64,000 nucleotides of DNA from Aedes albopictus (Eukaryota; Arthropoda; Insecta; Diptera; Culicidae), in assembly GCF_035046485.1 (NCBI RefSeq), contig NC_085136.1, forward strand, positions 160,763,963-160,827,962. Reading direction: 5' to 3'. Below the pieces are notes generated by a model. That model had not been told where the DNA came from. It searched no databases and saw nothing but the letters and a program-made list of their open reading frames with translations. Positions 24,749-33,897 of this stretch are shown piece after piece (the stretch's first letter is position 1; every line of letters starts with the position of its first letter). The position numbers and the translations under genes are program-made.

Positions 24749-24873
24749 TTACCTCAATTCGTCGAGCTGAGTTGATTGGTATATGTGACTCGACCCTCCG
24801 GGCCTTCTATCAAAAAGTCATTTTTGGAGTGAACATATAGCCTTTCCAGTACACTTAGTGTACGAGAAAGGCA

Positions 24874-26868
24874 AAAAAACTATTTATATAAAAACCGCCA
24901 GAAGAAATTTCTAGAGGAAATTTCTGAAGAAATTTCTAGAGTAATCTACAAATGGAATTACTGACAAATCCCCAGGATTGATCTCTAGTAAAGTTGCCCT
25001 TTAACTGAAATTCCAAAAAAAAGTTACTTCCAAAATTTGACGATAAATTCAAGGTGTTGTCTTTCCACTTTCAAGACTATAAATTTAAACGCTGAGCACC
25101 ACTGTGTTGTTTTCGAAATTTGATACTGCTTTCGTCGTGAGATTGAACATTCAAACCAACAACGGCGTGACAACGTTCGGCGAAATGTGTGGGGTGTATT
25201 ATGAATTTGTGTTGCCAAACACAATATTTGTTAACTCGTCTGATGATGTTTCAAGCCTGAGTTCGATCTCGTTCAACCCAAAAGGCGTTCGTTAGAGGGT
25301 TTAGCGATAACAAGCTTCAAATTTCTCCTTTAGGGGACGATGGGGCAGAAGAAGAAATGTTAAAATTCTGTCAAATTTATTGACTCACAAAATCAGTCTC
25401 AAAAAATACAGCGAGGCATTAATTTATTAGTGCTAATTGATTCTGTGTCCTTTTCATTCGTTGTTTCTATAAATAAATATGTATATTGGATATGTAAATA
25501 CAATATACATATACAGTGTACTATTTTCGATAAATAAAGGTAATGAATTTACAAAAATGTCAACACAAGTGGTGTTACCCAAGAGCTTAATAATCTTTTT
25601 GTATCGTGTATTGTGTATACATATTGCAAAACTCCAATTTACAAATATCTTGTGAATAATAGTTTTGAGAATATTCCAAAGATCGTTTATGTTTTTTTTT
25701 TTTAATTCTCTGTAAATTCAAATCTGGTGGTGACGAATTAGAGTTAAGCCAATAATAAGATGTTTTTCTTATGCAAAATATACAACTTCTTCTGCAATAA
25801 TGATTTTAAGGAAAGAAGAAAAGATAGAACCGTGAATTGGTTTCACATCACCCTGTGGTTCCTTATTTGAAGTTTGGCACGATGAGAAGTAATGAGAGCA
25901 AACTGTCAATCAATGAACCCCAACCTCGGGCACGGATGTGACCTCGTTAGGAAAAAAACGAAATTGCCATGAAAGCATCGTTCTAACATTCTTCGAAACG
26001 CACGCTACTGTGTAGTGTGTCGATCATTTATCCGTACACCGATTTTTCTATAAATTTTCGCCAATATTTCAAAAACTGCATGGAAGAAAGAAATAGTAGA
26101 ATTTTGCAAATTGTAGGAAAGAAAAACACTGAAAGCTCTGTAACTTTTAAAACTCAATTTAAACTTTTCAACAATAACGTGAAGATTAATGGGATAATTG
26201 TTTTAACAAATCAACTGCAAATGAGTTTACTACAAAACAAAACAAAAAAAAATATATCGTCTAGTAAATTATTTAAGTGAAGTTTAATCAACTATCAAAG
26301 GTGAAATGATAATGATTGTTATCATCATTTAATAAATGAGCAAATTTTTGATTAAACATAAGCATGTCAGTCTAAAGGAAAATAACTTTTCTACAAAAGA
26401 AACATTTGATTTCATTTTTTTTTAACTTCTACATAGTTTCGAAAAATATTACCAACTTTTCTAAAATGCCAACCGTTAGATTCTTGGGAGGAGGCTTAAA
26501 TTTTGGCAGACTTTTGGCACAAAACGAATTAAAAAAAATGCTGCACAAACAATCGTTTAACACACTGTACGTACTGGCAAAACGGATCGGCTGTTGAGGA
26601 ACCGATATCGTTGCCGTCGATAGGATAGGGAGGCATATGAAAATTGTATTATACGTACGTATCTACCCCGGAGGCGGACCGTTTTAGAGATTTTGTCGAG
26701 TTTTCTTCATATAGGTGGTGAAAGGGATTCTCCGCATATGCGATAAATTGCGAAGATGTTCGTCAGATTCCAGGAGCCCGAACCCGAACTCGACACTGAT
26801 TGCGGGGCACGTGTGCTTGTACAGTACACATATGCTAGGGCATCGATACATATTATCATCCGTCCAAT
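24874..26868. other. Unassigned AT-rich DNA
   Basis: No gene recognised. A 63-codon plus-strand frame at 25104-25295 (reading TTFGEMCGVYYEF) has a protein-like look but no known motif and no splice or start context that decides it. A T-rich stretch lies near 25690. The stretch ends at the CAAT flank of the giant foldback. Confidence 0.35.
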
Positions 26869-28868
26869 CACACTGGGCCACGAGCGGGATCTAGCAAGTA
26901 AAAACCTCTAGCGTTTTGGGAGTACATTTTTTTGAGTTGGTGTCTTCGGAGACTTGTATTTATTTTACCTGTACTTTTATGTGGTGAAGAAAGTTAGTTG
27001 GTAAATTTGCCGCATAGGTGGCGCTGCGATACTAACTTTTTTGTCTTACGTCCTAGAGGTTTCCCGTCTTCTGCAAAGTTGTAGAGCGTGCAAAAATAAG
27101 TAAAGTCGCCGAAGACACCAAAGTTGTATGACTCCAAATAACAAAGTTATACTAAAAACAGTAAAATTTACGTGAAAATCACGTTTTCATGACTATTTTG
27201 GATGTTTATCGCAAATTTATCAATTTTAACACTTCACACGTGTTAATCAAAGTAGCCTGCGTCTGATGATAACAACTTTTCAATTTTTCGGGACATTTAA
27301 AATGTTTTTTTGGGTAAAATAGTAAAAATTACTATGATTTTTACTAGCAGTTTTTTCAAAAAGTTGCAAATTTCGGCAAAATTTGATGCTTGTTTCAAAA
27401 TATACCACTCAAGATCTATTAAATCTGAAAGTTTGCCGGAGGTATAATTTTTTGTTTTTGAGATATCTTGTTTTTAAATATTTATGTTTTTATACCTTCA
27501 TTATTTTGAAAGAGATGCAATTCTTTATTCCGGAGTTGTCCTGCCATTAGATACTCACGGATCACTTTTGAATTAAAAGTTTTATGTTTACCCAACGCCT
27601 TAATAACTTGAACTTGACGTTTTGTGTTCAATTGTCTTGCGCATCAATGTATTGAATCGACAATGCACATATATTTATTGGTCTATTGAAAGATTTGATC
27701 CTGTGTGAGCGACTTACGTTAGTGCAAAGTTCCGGTATACCAACCCGAGGAATCAATAATGATTTTCTCAGTTAACTCAACGTACATATGTTTAGATGGA
27801 TATTGATGAAATTATGGAAAAAAAGACTTAGCTCATCAATGCCGTGTCATTAATTGGCACAGTGACTTAATAAGTAAAGCACTTGCCTATTTAAGAGCCG
27901 TGAATTCAAATCTCATCTTGAGCTGAGGATTTTGTTATAATTTAATCAATAATTTATTCATTTTTACGTATGTACGTTGAGTTAACTGAAAATCATTATT
28001 GACCACACGGAATGGTATAACGAAACTTCGCACTTGCGTGAGTAGCACACAGGGCCAAAAACCATTATAATTTCTTTCTTTCAATAGACCAATAAATATA
28101 TGAGCACTGTTGATTCAACATTGATGCACAAAACAATTGAACACAAAACGTCAATTTTGAGTAATCAGGGCGTTGAAAAGTGATCCGTGAGTATCTACTG
28201 GCAGGACAACTCCGGAATAAAGAATTGCTTCTCTTTCAAAATAATTTATCAATATTTATAAACAAGATATCTCAAAAACACCAGATTATATCTCCGGCAA
28301 ACTTTCAGATTTAATAGATCTTGAGTGGTATATTTTAAAGCAAACATCCAATTTTGCCGAAATTTGCAACTTTTTGAAAAAACTGCTAGTAAAAATCATA
28401 GTAATTTTTACTATTTTGCCCAAAAAAAAAAACATTTTGAATGTCCCGAAAAATTGAAAAGTTGGTATCATCAGACGCAGGCTACTTTGATTAACACGTG
28501 TGAAGTGTTAAAATTGATAAATTTGCGATAAACATCCAAAATAGTCATGAAAACGTGATTTTCACGTGAATTTTACTATTTTTAGTATAACTTTGTTATT
28601 TGAAGTCACACAACTTTGGTATCTTCGGCGACTTTACTTATTTTTGCACGCTCTACAACTTTGCAGAAGATTGTAAACCTCTAGGACGTAAGACAAAAAA
28701 GTTAGTATCGCAGCGCCACCTATGCGGCAAATTTACCAACTAATTTTCTTCACCACATAAAAGTACAGGTAAAATAAATACTAGTCTCCGAAGACACCAA
28801 CTCAAAAAAATGTACTCCCAAAACGCTAGAGGTTTTTACTTGCTAGATCCCGCTCGTGGCCCAGTGTG
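26869..28868. mobile_element. Giant 2000-bp foldback element with ~0.9-kb inverted arms
   Basis: The first 20 bases (starting CACACTGGGCC) are exactly complemented by the last 20. The similarity continues inward for about 900 bases to a loop near 27790-27967. Outer arms differ at only a few percent of positions, while inner parts are more diverged. CAAT lies directly outside both ends (26865-26868 and 28869-28872), a possible 4-bp target duplication. Open frames inside the arms are mirror artefacts. The loop holds a tRNA-like promoter. The superfamily is not clear. Confidence 0.9.
27850..27920 (+). promoter_or_regulatory. tRNA-like pol III promoter in the foldback loop
   Basis: TGGCACAGTGA (27855-27865) fits a pol III A box at ten of eleven positions, and GAATTCAAATC (27902-27912) resembles a B box. 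The spacing between them is normal for tRNA genes. The surrounding stems do not form a clean cloverleaf, so it is better read as a tRNA-derived SINE head than a tRNA gene. Confidence 0.45.
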
Positions 28869-28872
28869 CAAT

Positions 28873-29219
28873 GCAAGTAAATCTATTGGAAAATATTTTG
28901 GGGAAATTTTAAGATTGATCGTTTTTTTTTGCAATAATGTTCAACAAAAATACAAAAAAAAAAAAACTGAACGAAACAGTTTCACAATCTTCAATTAAAA
29001 AGAAGTCAAGGTTCACGGATGATGTTGGGAGCAGTTACCTTAAATTTCCGAAACTGAAATATGTTCAATAAGTATTCTCTGTAGAAGGAATATGTGAGAT
29101 CAGATTAAAAATACTTTTAATATCATGGCTGCATGATAAAATAGGACTCTCGATTATACCATCAATTGATTTGCTGAAATTGCTATCGTAAAAACGTAAC
29201 ATAGGGTGTTGAAACTCTT
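28873..29219. other. Unassigned spacer between two foldback complexes
   Basis: AT-rich with poly-T and poly-A runs near 28920-28975. No gene or repeat structure was recognised. Confidence 0.4.
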
Positions 29220-30441
29220 TTTAAAACAATAAAACGCATGGTTGATTTTCATACTGAGCATTTCCTTATTCCGAAATTATATTTCTTTGTTCTCACTTAG
29301 AGTTTATCGATCAAAACGAGAAAAGTGTAGCAAATCCATCACCAACTTCCAAGTGCAGTTTTGACCTCAAAAAAGCATCCACAAAAAGTTAGTCGGTTTC
29401 ACCTTTTTGTCTTTTTTTAACCGTTCTCCTTTCCATCCGCTTGCCGAGTGTCTAAATTCCGAGCTGCCGCAGTAGCTGCCGTCACCAACATAATCACATT
29501 CCGGCTTTGTTAGTCACAAAAGTGCAGTCGTTTAAAACAAACTGATATTTTATGTTGAAACTATGAAATCTCTGTTTGTTCTAACAAACTGTCAAAAATT
29601 TCGTCAAATAAAAACATTTGTATTATCAAACATTGCAACAGTACACACGCAGAAAAATAAATTGTAAACACAATCAAATTCTAGTTCAAATCAACCGATT
29701 TTTCAGTTTGCTATAGAGATAAACTGATTTCTAGTTTAAACTGAACTGTTCCATTGTTTGATAATACAAATATTTTCATTTACCGAAATTTTTGACAGTT
29801 TGTTAAGAACAAACAGATATTTGGTAGTTTCAACATAAAATAACAGATTGTTTTAAATGACTGCACTTTTGCAACTAACAAAGCCGGAATGTGATTGTGT
29901 TGGTAACGGCAGCTCCTGCGGCAGCTCGGAATTTAGACACTCGGCAAGCGGATGGACGCGAGAACGAATAAAAAAAGGCAAAAAATCGTAACCGACCAAC
30001 ATTTTGTGGGTGCTGACTTGAGTACCTGCGCGTTATCCATCACGGCCAAAGCTGCATTTGGAAGTTGGAGTGATGGATTTGCTACACTTTCTTCGTTGTG
30101 GCGATGTTGGGGTAAGAATTTTATAGATGTGTGAGTGCTTCCTGGCCGTGTTTATGGTTCTCATTTTGTTGAAACAAATGAAGATTTTAACGTTACATGA
30201 AATGATGGGAATTGGATGTTTTGATCGATAAACTATTAGAAAGAACAGAGAAACATAACTTTGGAATAAGTAAATGCTCAGTTTGAAAATCAACCATACG
30301 TTTTATTGTTTTAAACCAGTCTCATTTTTCTGCGTGCAGTTTAAACTAGAAATCAGTTTGTCGCTAAAGTTAACTGAAATATCGGTTGATTTGAATTAGT
30401 TAGAATTTAATTGTGTTTACAATTTATTTCTTTGCGTGTAG
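29220..30441. repeat. Two interlocked inverted repeats (A-B-A'-B')
   Basis: Arm A (29220-29640) is complemented by A' (29746-30315), which has an extra ~125 bases. Arm B (29645-29745, starting CACGCAGAAAAATAAATTG) is complemented by B' (30330-30441). Because B lies between A and A', and A' lies between B and B', the two hairpins cannot both be simple nested stems. This suggests one foldback element inserted into or rearranged with another. No coding content is supported. Confidence 0.8.
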
Positions 30442-31160
30442 CACATATTCAGATTAAATTACTGCGGTTTGAAGGACAATTCTGTAGGGTAAGGTGGGGT
30501 AAGATCAAAGATGGTTAGAAGGGAAAAGATGGACGACTCCCTCTCCTACCAAGCGACACGAATAGCGCCGCTCTGATGAGCAAAACTCAACTAATGTACT
30601 CTTAATTTATGTTCGGAAAATGTCAAAACTAACTCACAGGCAAATTCTTGCTAAACTTGTTTCAACTTGTCTCGCAATTGGTAATAAATTGTAATTAGCC
30701 AAAAAAAATAATCTATTCATGCAGTAATTCAAACCAATTTCTAGCTTTATTTAAACGTTCCGTTCCATTGTTCGACAACATGAATAGATCACACATAGTT
30801 CTACCTTAATTCATGAGTAATGTGATTATTTTTTGTATAAATCAAGTTGTTAATTGTTTGAACGAAGGCTTTTAGATGACAGGCATTGTAGTTTATCTTC
30901 GTGACTGGATTTCCTTCGAAATTCAACTTAGCGTCAAAATACAAAGCACACGTTAACTTGGATCCAGCCAAAAAGGATGTTTTTTTGCGCTTCTCACTCA
31001 ACAGATGGCGGTAGTGTTTCATGCACAATGTGTCGTCGGAGGAATGTATGGACAAATTTAGAGTAGGTCATCTTTTTCCTTCTAACCATCTTTGGTAAGA
31101 TGCCATTTTTCAAACTTTCATCGTTTTTTTGATAAGCATCATTTGATAGGCATTCAAAGT
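30442..31160. other. Unassigned; short inverted pair near both ends
   Basis: AAAGATGGTTAGAAGG near 30508-30523 is complemented by CCTTCTAACCATCTTT near 31078-31093. The left copy is preceded by GGGTAAGGTGGGGTAAGAT and the right one followed by GGTAAGATGCC. They may be the ends of a decayed element of about 590 bases. No coding frame is supported. Confidence 0.4.
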
Positions 31161-31205
31161 GGTAATAGCATACATACATACATTACATTTATTTGTTCAA
31201 CAACA

Positions 31206-31355
31206 TTAAGACAAGACATAATCAACAATAGTACGCCACAATACTCGGTTTGTGGCTGCCGCTCTCCATCCTCGGTCGCGCCCAATGCTCGCCAAGTCAC
31301 GCTCCACCTGGTCCGCCCATCGTGCTCTTTGCGCTCCACACCTTCTTGTGCCAAC
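31206..31355 (-). pseudogene. 3' end of the RTE LINE reading frame
   Basis: This is the C-terminal part of the LINE frame, cut off by the Ty3 insertion. It reads ARWADQVERDLASIGRDRGW and ends in VDYVLS with a stop at 31206. Its upstream continuation is on the far side of the Ty3 element at 38032, where ATDPV leads directly into this segment. The equivalent C-terminus is seen at 61847-61945 in another copy. Confidence 0.85.
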
Positions 31356-31790
31356 TGTCGTGGCACAGTTCTCCCACAAATCTCGTTTCAACATTTCTCG
31401 GACTTCATCATAAAACAATATAACTTTCCGTCATAAATTAAACACTTTCTCAGCGTGACACAAAAAACCCGAAACCTCCATCCAAATTCTTTGCCTACCA
31501 AAACATGCAGTCAGTAACGAAACCTTTTCCTTGTTTCCATAACCTTCTTAAAGTGCTTCCATATGCGCGCAATAAATTACACGCATATGCAAGACTCGAG
31601 TAGTTTACCAAACAACTCTAGCGCGTCGTTCTGCCATTCTTGTTTAACCTACCTACTTCCTATTTTCTGCTGTACTCAAAACTTAGTTCTTAAGTGTCAA
31701 GTAAAATAAAATTCATTCCTATTCGTAACTCCACACCGAGTAGTCGCGTTGTGAAGATATATCTCTGTATCCGAAGTCCGACATGCCTCA
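31356..31790 (+). repeat. Left LTR (435 bp)
   Basis: Begins TGTCGTGGCACAG and ends GACATGCCTCA. It carries AATAAA hexamers at 31571-31576 and 31705-31710 that could serve polyadenylation. I saw no difference from the right LTR on reading through. Left neighbour is the 3' end of the host LINE frame. Confidence 0.95.
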
Positions 31791-31807
31791 TGGCTGACCG
31801 TGACGAG
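31791..31807 (+). promoter_or_regulatory. Primer-binding site, tRNA-Arg-like
   Basis: TGGCTGACCGTGAC directly follows the left LTR. It resembles the tRNA-Arg complement used by mdg1/412 elements (TGGC followed by GACCGTGAC), with one extra T. The tRNA assignment is from memory of those elements. Confidence 0.65.
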
Positions 31808-31902
31808 AGATAAGTGATTAAAGTGCGCCTTCGTATAAAATCCATGCGACAGAAGTGCAAACGTCGTCCAAAAATAATAACCGTCAAAGTGCAGCTTAAG
31901 CT

Positions 31903-32175
31903 ATGGGAAACGAATCGTCAACCCCGAAACCGGTGACTCACGAGCAGATCGTGAGTATCATCAACGCCAGCAACGTAAAAGAAAAAGTGCATAGTGAAAA
32001 AACCGCCAAATCGGTAGAATTAATCGCATACATTCTACTAACGGTGATATGTGTAGCCACCTTGTTCCTAGTGTATCGACTCATCGTCAAGTACGAGCGA
32101 ATCAAAAATCAAAGGGTCGTTGATCGGGCAATAAGCCTAAATAACGTCACCACATCTACGGCACCAGCGCATTAA
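31903..32175 (+). CDS. Leader ORF 1: 90-residue predicted myristoylated membrane peptide
   Basis: This frame starts with a well-placed ATG (AGCTATGGG) and stops at 32173-32175. The N-terminus MGNESS fits an N-myristoylation signal: Gly2, then Ser at position 6. Residues 38-58 (VELIAYILLTVICVATLFLV) form one hydrophobic segment, followed by a basic stretch with RLIVKYERIKNQR. It lies between the primer-binding site and gag of a young Ty3 element, so it would be the first frame met by ribosomes on the genomic RNA. I do not know a function. It could target gag or the RNA to membranes, or simply act as an upstream frame that lowers gag translation. It is intact in an element with no sign of decay. 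Confidence 0.6.
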   Translation: MGNESSTPKPVTHEQIVSIINASNVKEKVHSEKTAKSVELIAYILLTVICVATLFLVYRLIVKYERIKNQRVVDRAISLNNVTTSTAPAH

Positions 32176-32297
32176 TCGAAGAACAAGAACAGACAGTGGA
32201 CAAAAGTACGCGAACATTTAGACGCTAAACATAGAGGGAGTCAAATTAGTGAAGAGTGAAGAAGAACGATTTAAGTGAACTGACAACATAAGACGAA

Positions 32298-32420
32298 ATG
32301 AGTGAAAAGATGAAGATCTGGCTAAGCGTAGCAATTTTGCTAACATCATTAATAGTGGGATACCTTCTGTGGGTATTCCTAAAGGAAGAATTTAGTGACA
32401 TTCACATCTTACGATGTTGA
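32298..32420 (+). CDS. Leader ORF 2: 40-residue single-pass membrane peptide
   Basis: A short ATG-initiated frame (context GACGAAATG) of 40 codons ends in TGA at 32418-32420. After a charged start (MSEKMK) the middle is strongly hydrophobic (IWLSVAILLTSLIVGYLLWV), followed by KEEF. The composition is that of a small transmembrane peptide. It follows Leader ORF 1 by 122 bases and precedes gag. Short length means chance cannot be excluded, but two hydrophobic frames in one leader are unusual. Function unknown. Confidence 0.45.
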   Translation: MSEKMKIWLSVAILLTSLIVGYLLWVFLKEEFSDIHILRC

Positions 32421-32515
32421 ACATTTACACAACCAGAACCCGAACATAGTGCAATGCGTGTGTGTCAAACCGCTCGAGAAGCATCGGAAAGGTAGCATTG
32501 ACCAAGAGCAGACTT

Positions 32516-32605
32516 ATGCCGATGTCAGCTGAAACCGCCGCTCTTCCAGAACCAGCACATGCAGCGAAACAACAGGTGGCGATGGACACTGGCAGTAAAC
32601 GATAA
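32516..32605 (+). other. Leader ORF 3: 29 codons, overlapping the start of the gag-frame opening
   Basis: An ATG frame reading MPMSAETAALPEPAHAAKQQ and ending at TAA 32603-32605. It overlaps by a few bases the point (after the in-frame TAA at 32596-32598) where the long gag reading frame becomes open. The gag frame is -1 relative to it. It may be a plain upstream frame, or the missing N-terminus of gag reached by a shift. No canonical slippery heptamer is seen here. Confidence 0.3.
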
Positions 32606-33897
32606 GTAGAACAAATCTTTATAAATCTCCTAATGTTATACCGAAAAGGGTCATTATCGAAAAAGTAGGAATTCTACTAAAAATAGAACAGCATTTTAGA
32701 AAATCTATAAATCAAAATATTTCCAGTAATACTCTTGACGCACATTTTAATAAGGCTATCATTTTATTCGCTGAAATAGATGAGCTTCTTTTAAAAAACC
32801 AAGACGAAATTCCAGATAAAGAATTTTTTACTTTTACTAGACAATCAAGAAACGCAATAGAATATATTAAAGAAAGTGTCCGAGTTAGGAGAGTAACCAA
32901 AATTAATAATTTAAAACAAGTGGAAATGGCCACCGAAAATCCTTTTGATGCCAAGCTAGCTGCATCGGTCTTGATGCCATTCGACGGCGATGCCGAAAAA
33001 CTTTCCGCTTTCATTGACGGTGTAAAATTTTTGAAAAAGGTGTATACCCAAGCACAACACGGAACGTTAAAGCTATTCCTTTTAACGAGAATTTCAGGTA
33101 AAGCCCGAGATGCATTACCTAACAATATCCAAGAGACTACTATTGACGCGATGATTGATCTCATCAAATCTGCCTGTGAAAGTAAAACTACTGCAGAACA
33201 GATATTGGCAAAAATTAAATCAGTCAAACGCGGATTGTCAAAACAACAATATTGTCAAGAAGTGGAAATTCTTTGCAATAAGCTTACCAATATTTACGTG
33301 AGAGAGAATGTTCCTCACGCGACCGCTAAAAAGTTAGCCACCAAAGCAGGTTTGGAAACTTTGATTAACAGTACATCTAACGAGACAGAAAAAATAATAC
33401 TGCAAGCAGGAACATTTTCGACAATCGAAGAGGCAATCCAGAAAGTAAATGAGCTACCGGATAGTGTCGAGTCCAGTAACAGCATGAATCGTGTATTCCA
33501 CGTAAATTCAAAAAGAATCATGCAAAAACGACAAACTCAGAACCGAGGGAACTATAATGTTGCTCCTCGTGGTTCCCATCAAAGTAATCAGCGTTACGGA
33601 TCATACCCGATACGTTTTAATAACAATCAAAGTAGACCGTTCCCAAATAACAACAACTACCGTTACCGAACAGACAACCGTGGTCATGCACGCGGTTATC
33701 CGCGACAATTTAACAGAATATATTTTGCTGACAATCAATCGAGCTCACCAATGCAAAACGTTTTTCCCAATCCGCCCCCGGGCGTGCAAAGCCAAGGTCA
33801 GCATTTCGCAAACGCTAATACAGTACAACCACCGAATATGACTCAACCAAATCAACCTTTTTTTGGAACAGTAGGGCAGTATACACAATCAATGTAG
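32599..33897 (+). CDS. gag: Gag (capsid/nucleocapsid) of the Ty3 element
   Basis: The first ATG is at 32920 (325 codons), but the frame is open without a stop from 32599. The extra ~107 codons have protein-like content (FNKAIILFAEIDELL), so the true start may be non-AUG or upstream. The capsid-like core includes PFDGDAEKLSAFIDGV and TRISGKARDALPNNI, typical of Ty3-type gag. There is no CCHC knuckle. Instead the C-terminus is rich in Asn, Arg, Gln and Gly (about residues 205-270 from the ATG), which would serve RNA binding. It ends at TAG 33895-33897. The frame shows no break. Confidence 0.85.
   Translation, partial: TISRTNLYKSPNVIPKRVIIEKVGILLKIEQHFRKSINQNISSNTLDAHFNKAIILFAEIDELLLKNQDEIPDKEFFTFTRQSRNAIEYIKESVRVRRVTKINNLKQVEMATENPFDAKLAASVLMPFDGDAEKLSAFIDGVKFLKKVYTQAQHGTLKLFLLTRISGKARDALPNNIQETTIDAMIDLIKSACESKTTAEQILAKIKSVKRGLSKQQYCQEVEILCNKLTNIYVRENVPHATAKKLATKAGLETLINSTSNETEKIILQAGTFSTIEEAIQKVNELPDSVESSNSMNRVFHVNSKRIMQKRQTQNRGNYNVAPRGSHQSNQRYGSYPIRFNNNQSRPFPNNNNYRYRTDNRGHARGYPRQFNRIYFADNQSSSPMQNVFPNPPPGVQSQGQHFANANTVQPPNMTQPNQPFFGTVGQYTQSM
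33858..33864 (+). promoter_or_regulatory. T7 slippery site for -1 frameshift from gag to pol
   Basis: Seven T residues sit in the phase CCT TTT TTT GGA of gag, which is the X-XXY-YYZ arrangement for -1 slippage. The -1 frame is open from here into pol, passing the gag stop at 33895-33897. A downstream stimulatory structure was not modelled. Confidence 0.75.

Larger units (their letters stand above)
22153..24873. mobile_element. 2.7-kb repeat bounded by inverted TGCCTTTCTCGT
   Basis: TGCCTTTCTCGT at 22153-22164 is complemented by ACGAGAAAGGCA at 24862-24873. Between them are a non-coding left part with a TTAA MITE, a block of about eleven ~152-bp units, and a right part. The right part contains the CATAACTCCGGAACGG stretch, a CA microsatellite, and a TTCGTCGAGCTGAGTTGAT stretch. 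I associate these right-end sequences with a very common Aedes repeat. No transposase is visible, so its mode of movement is unknown. Confidence 0.6.

Noticed and set aside
28286..28531. Open frames inside the giant foldback
   Set aside because: They lie in the mirror-image arms and are not conserved between the two arms.
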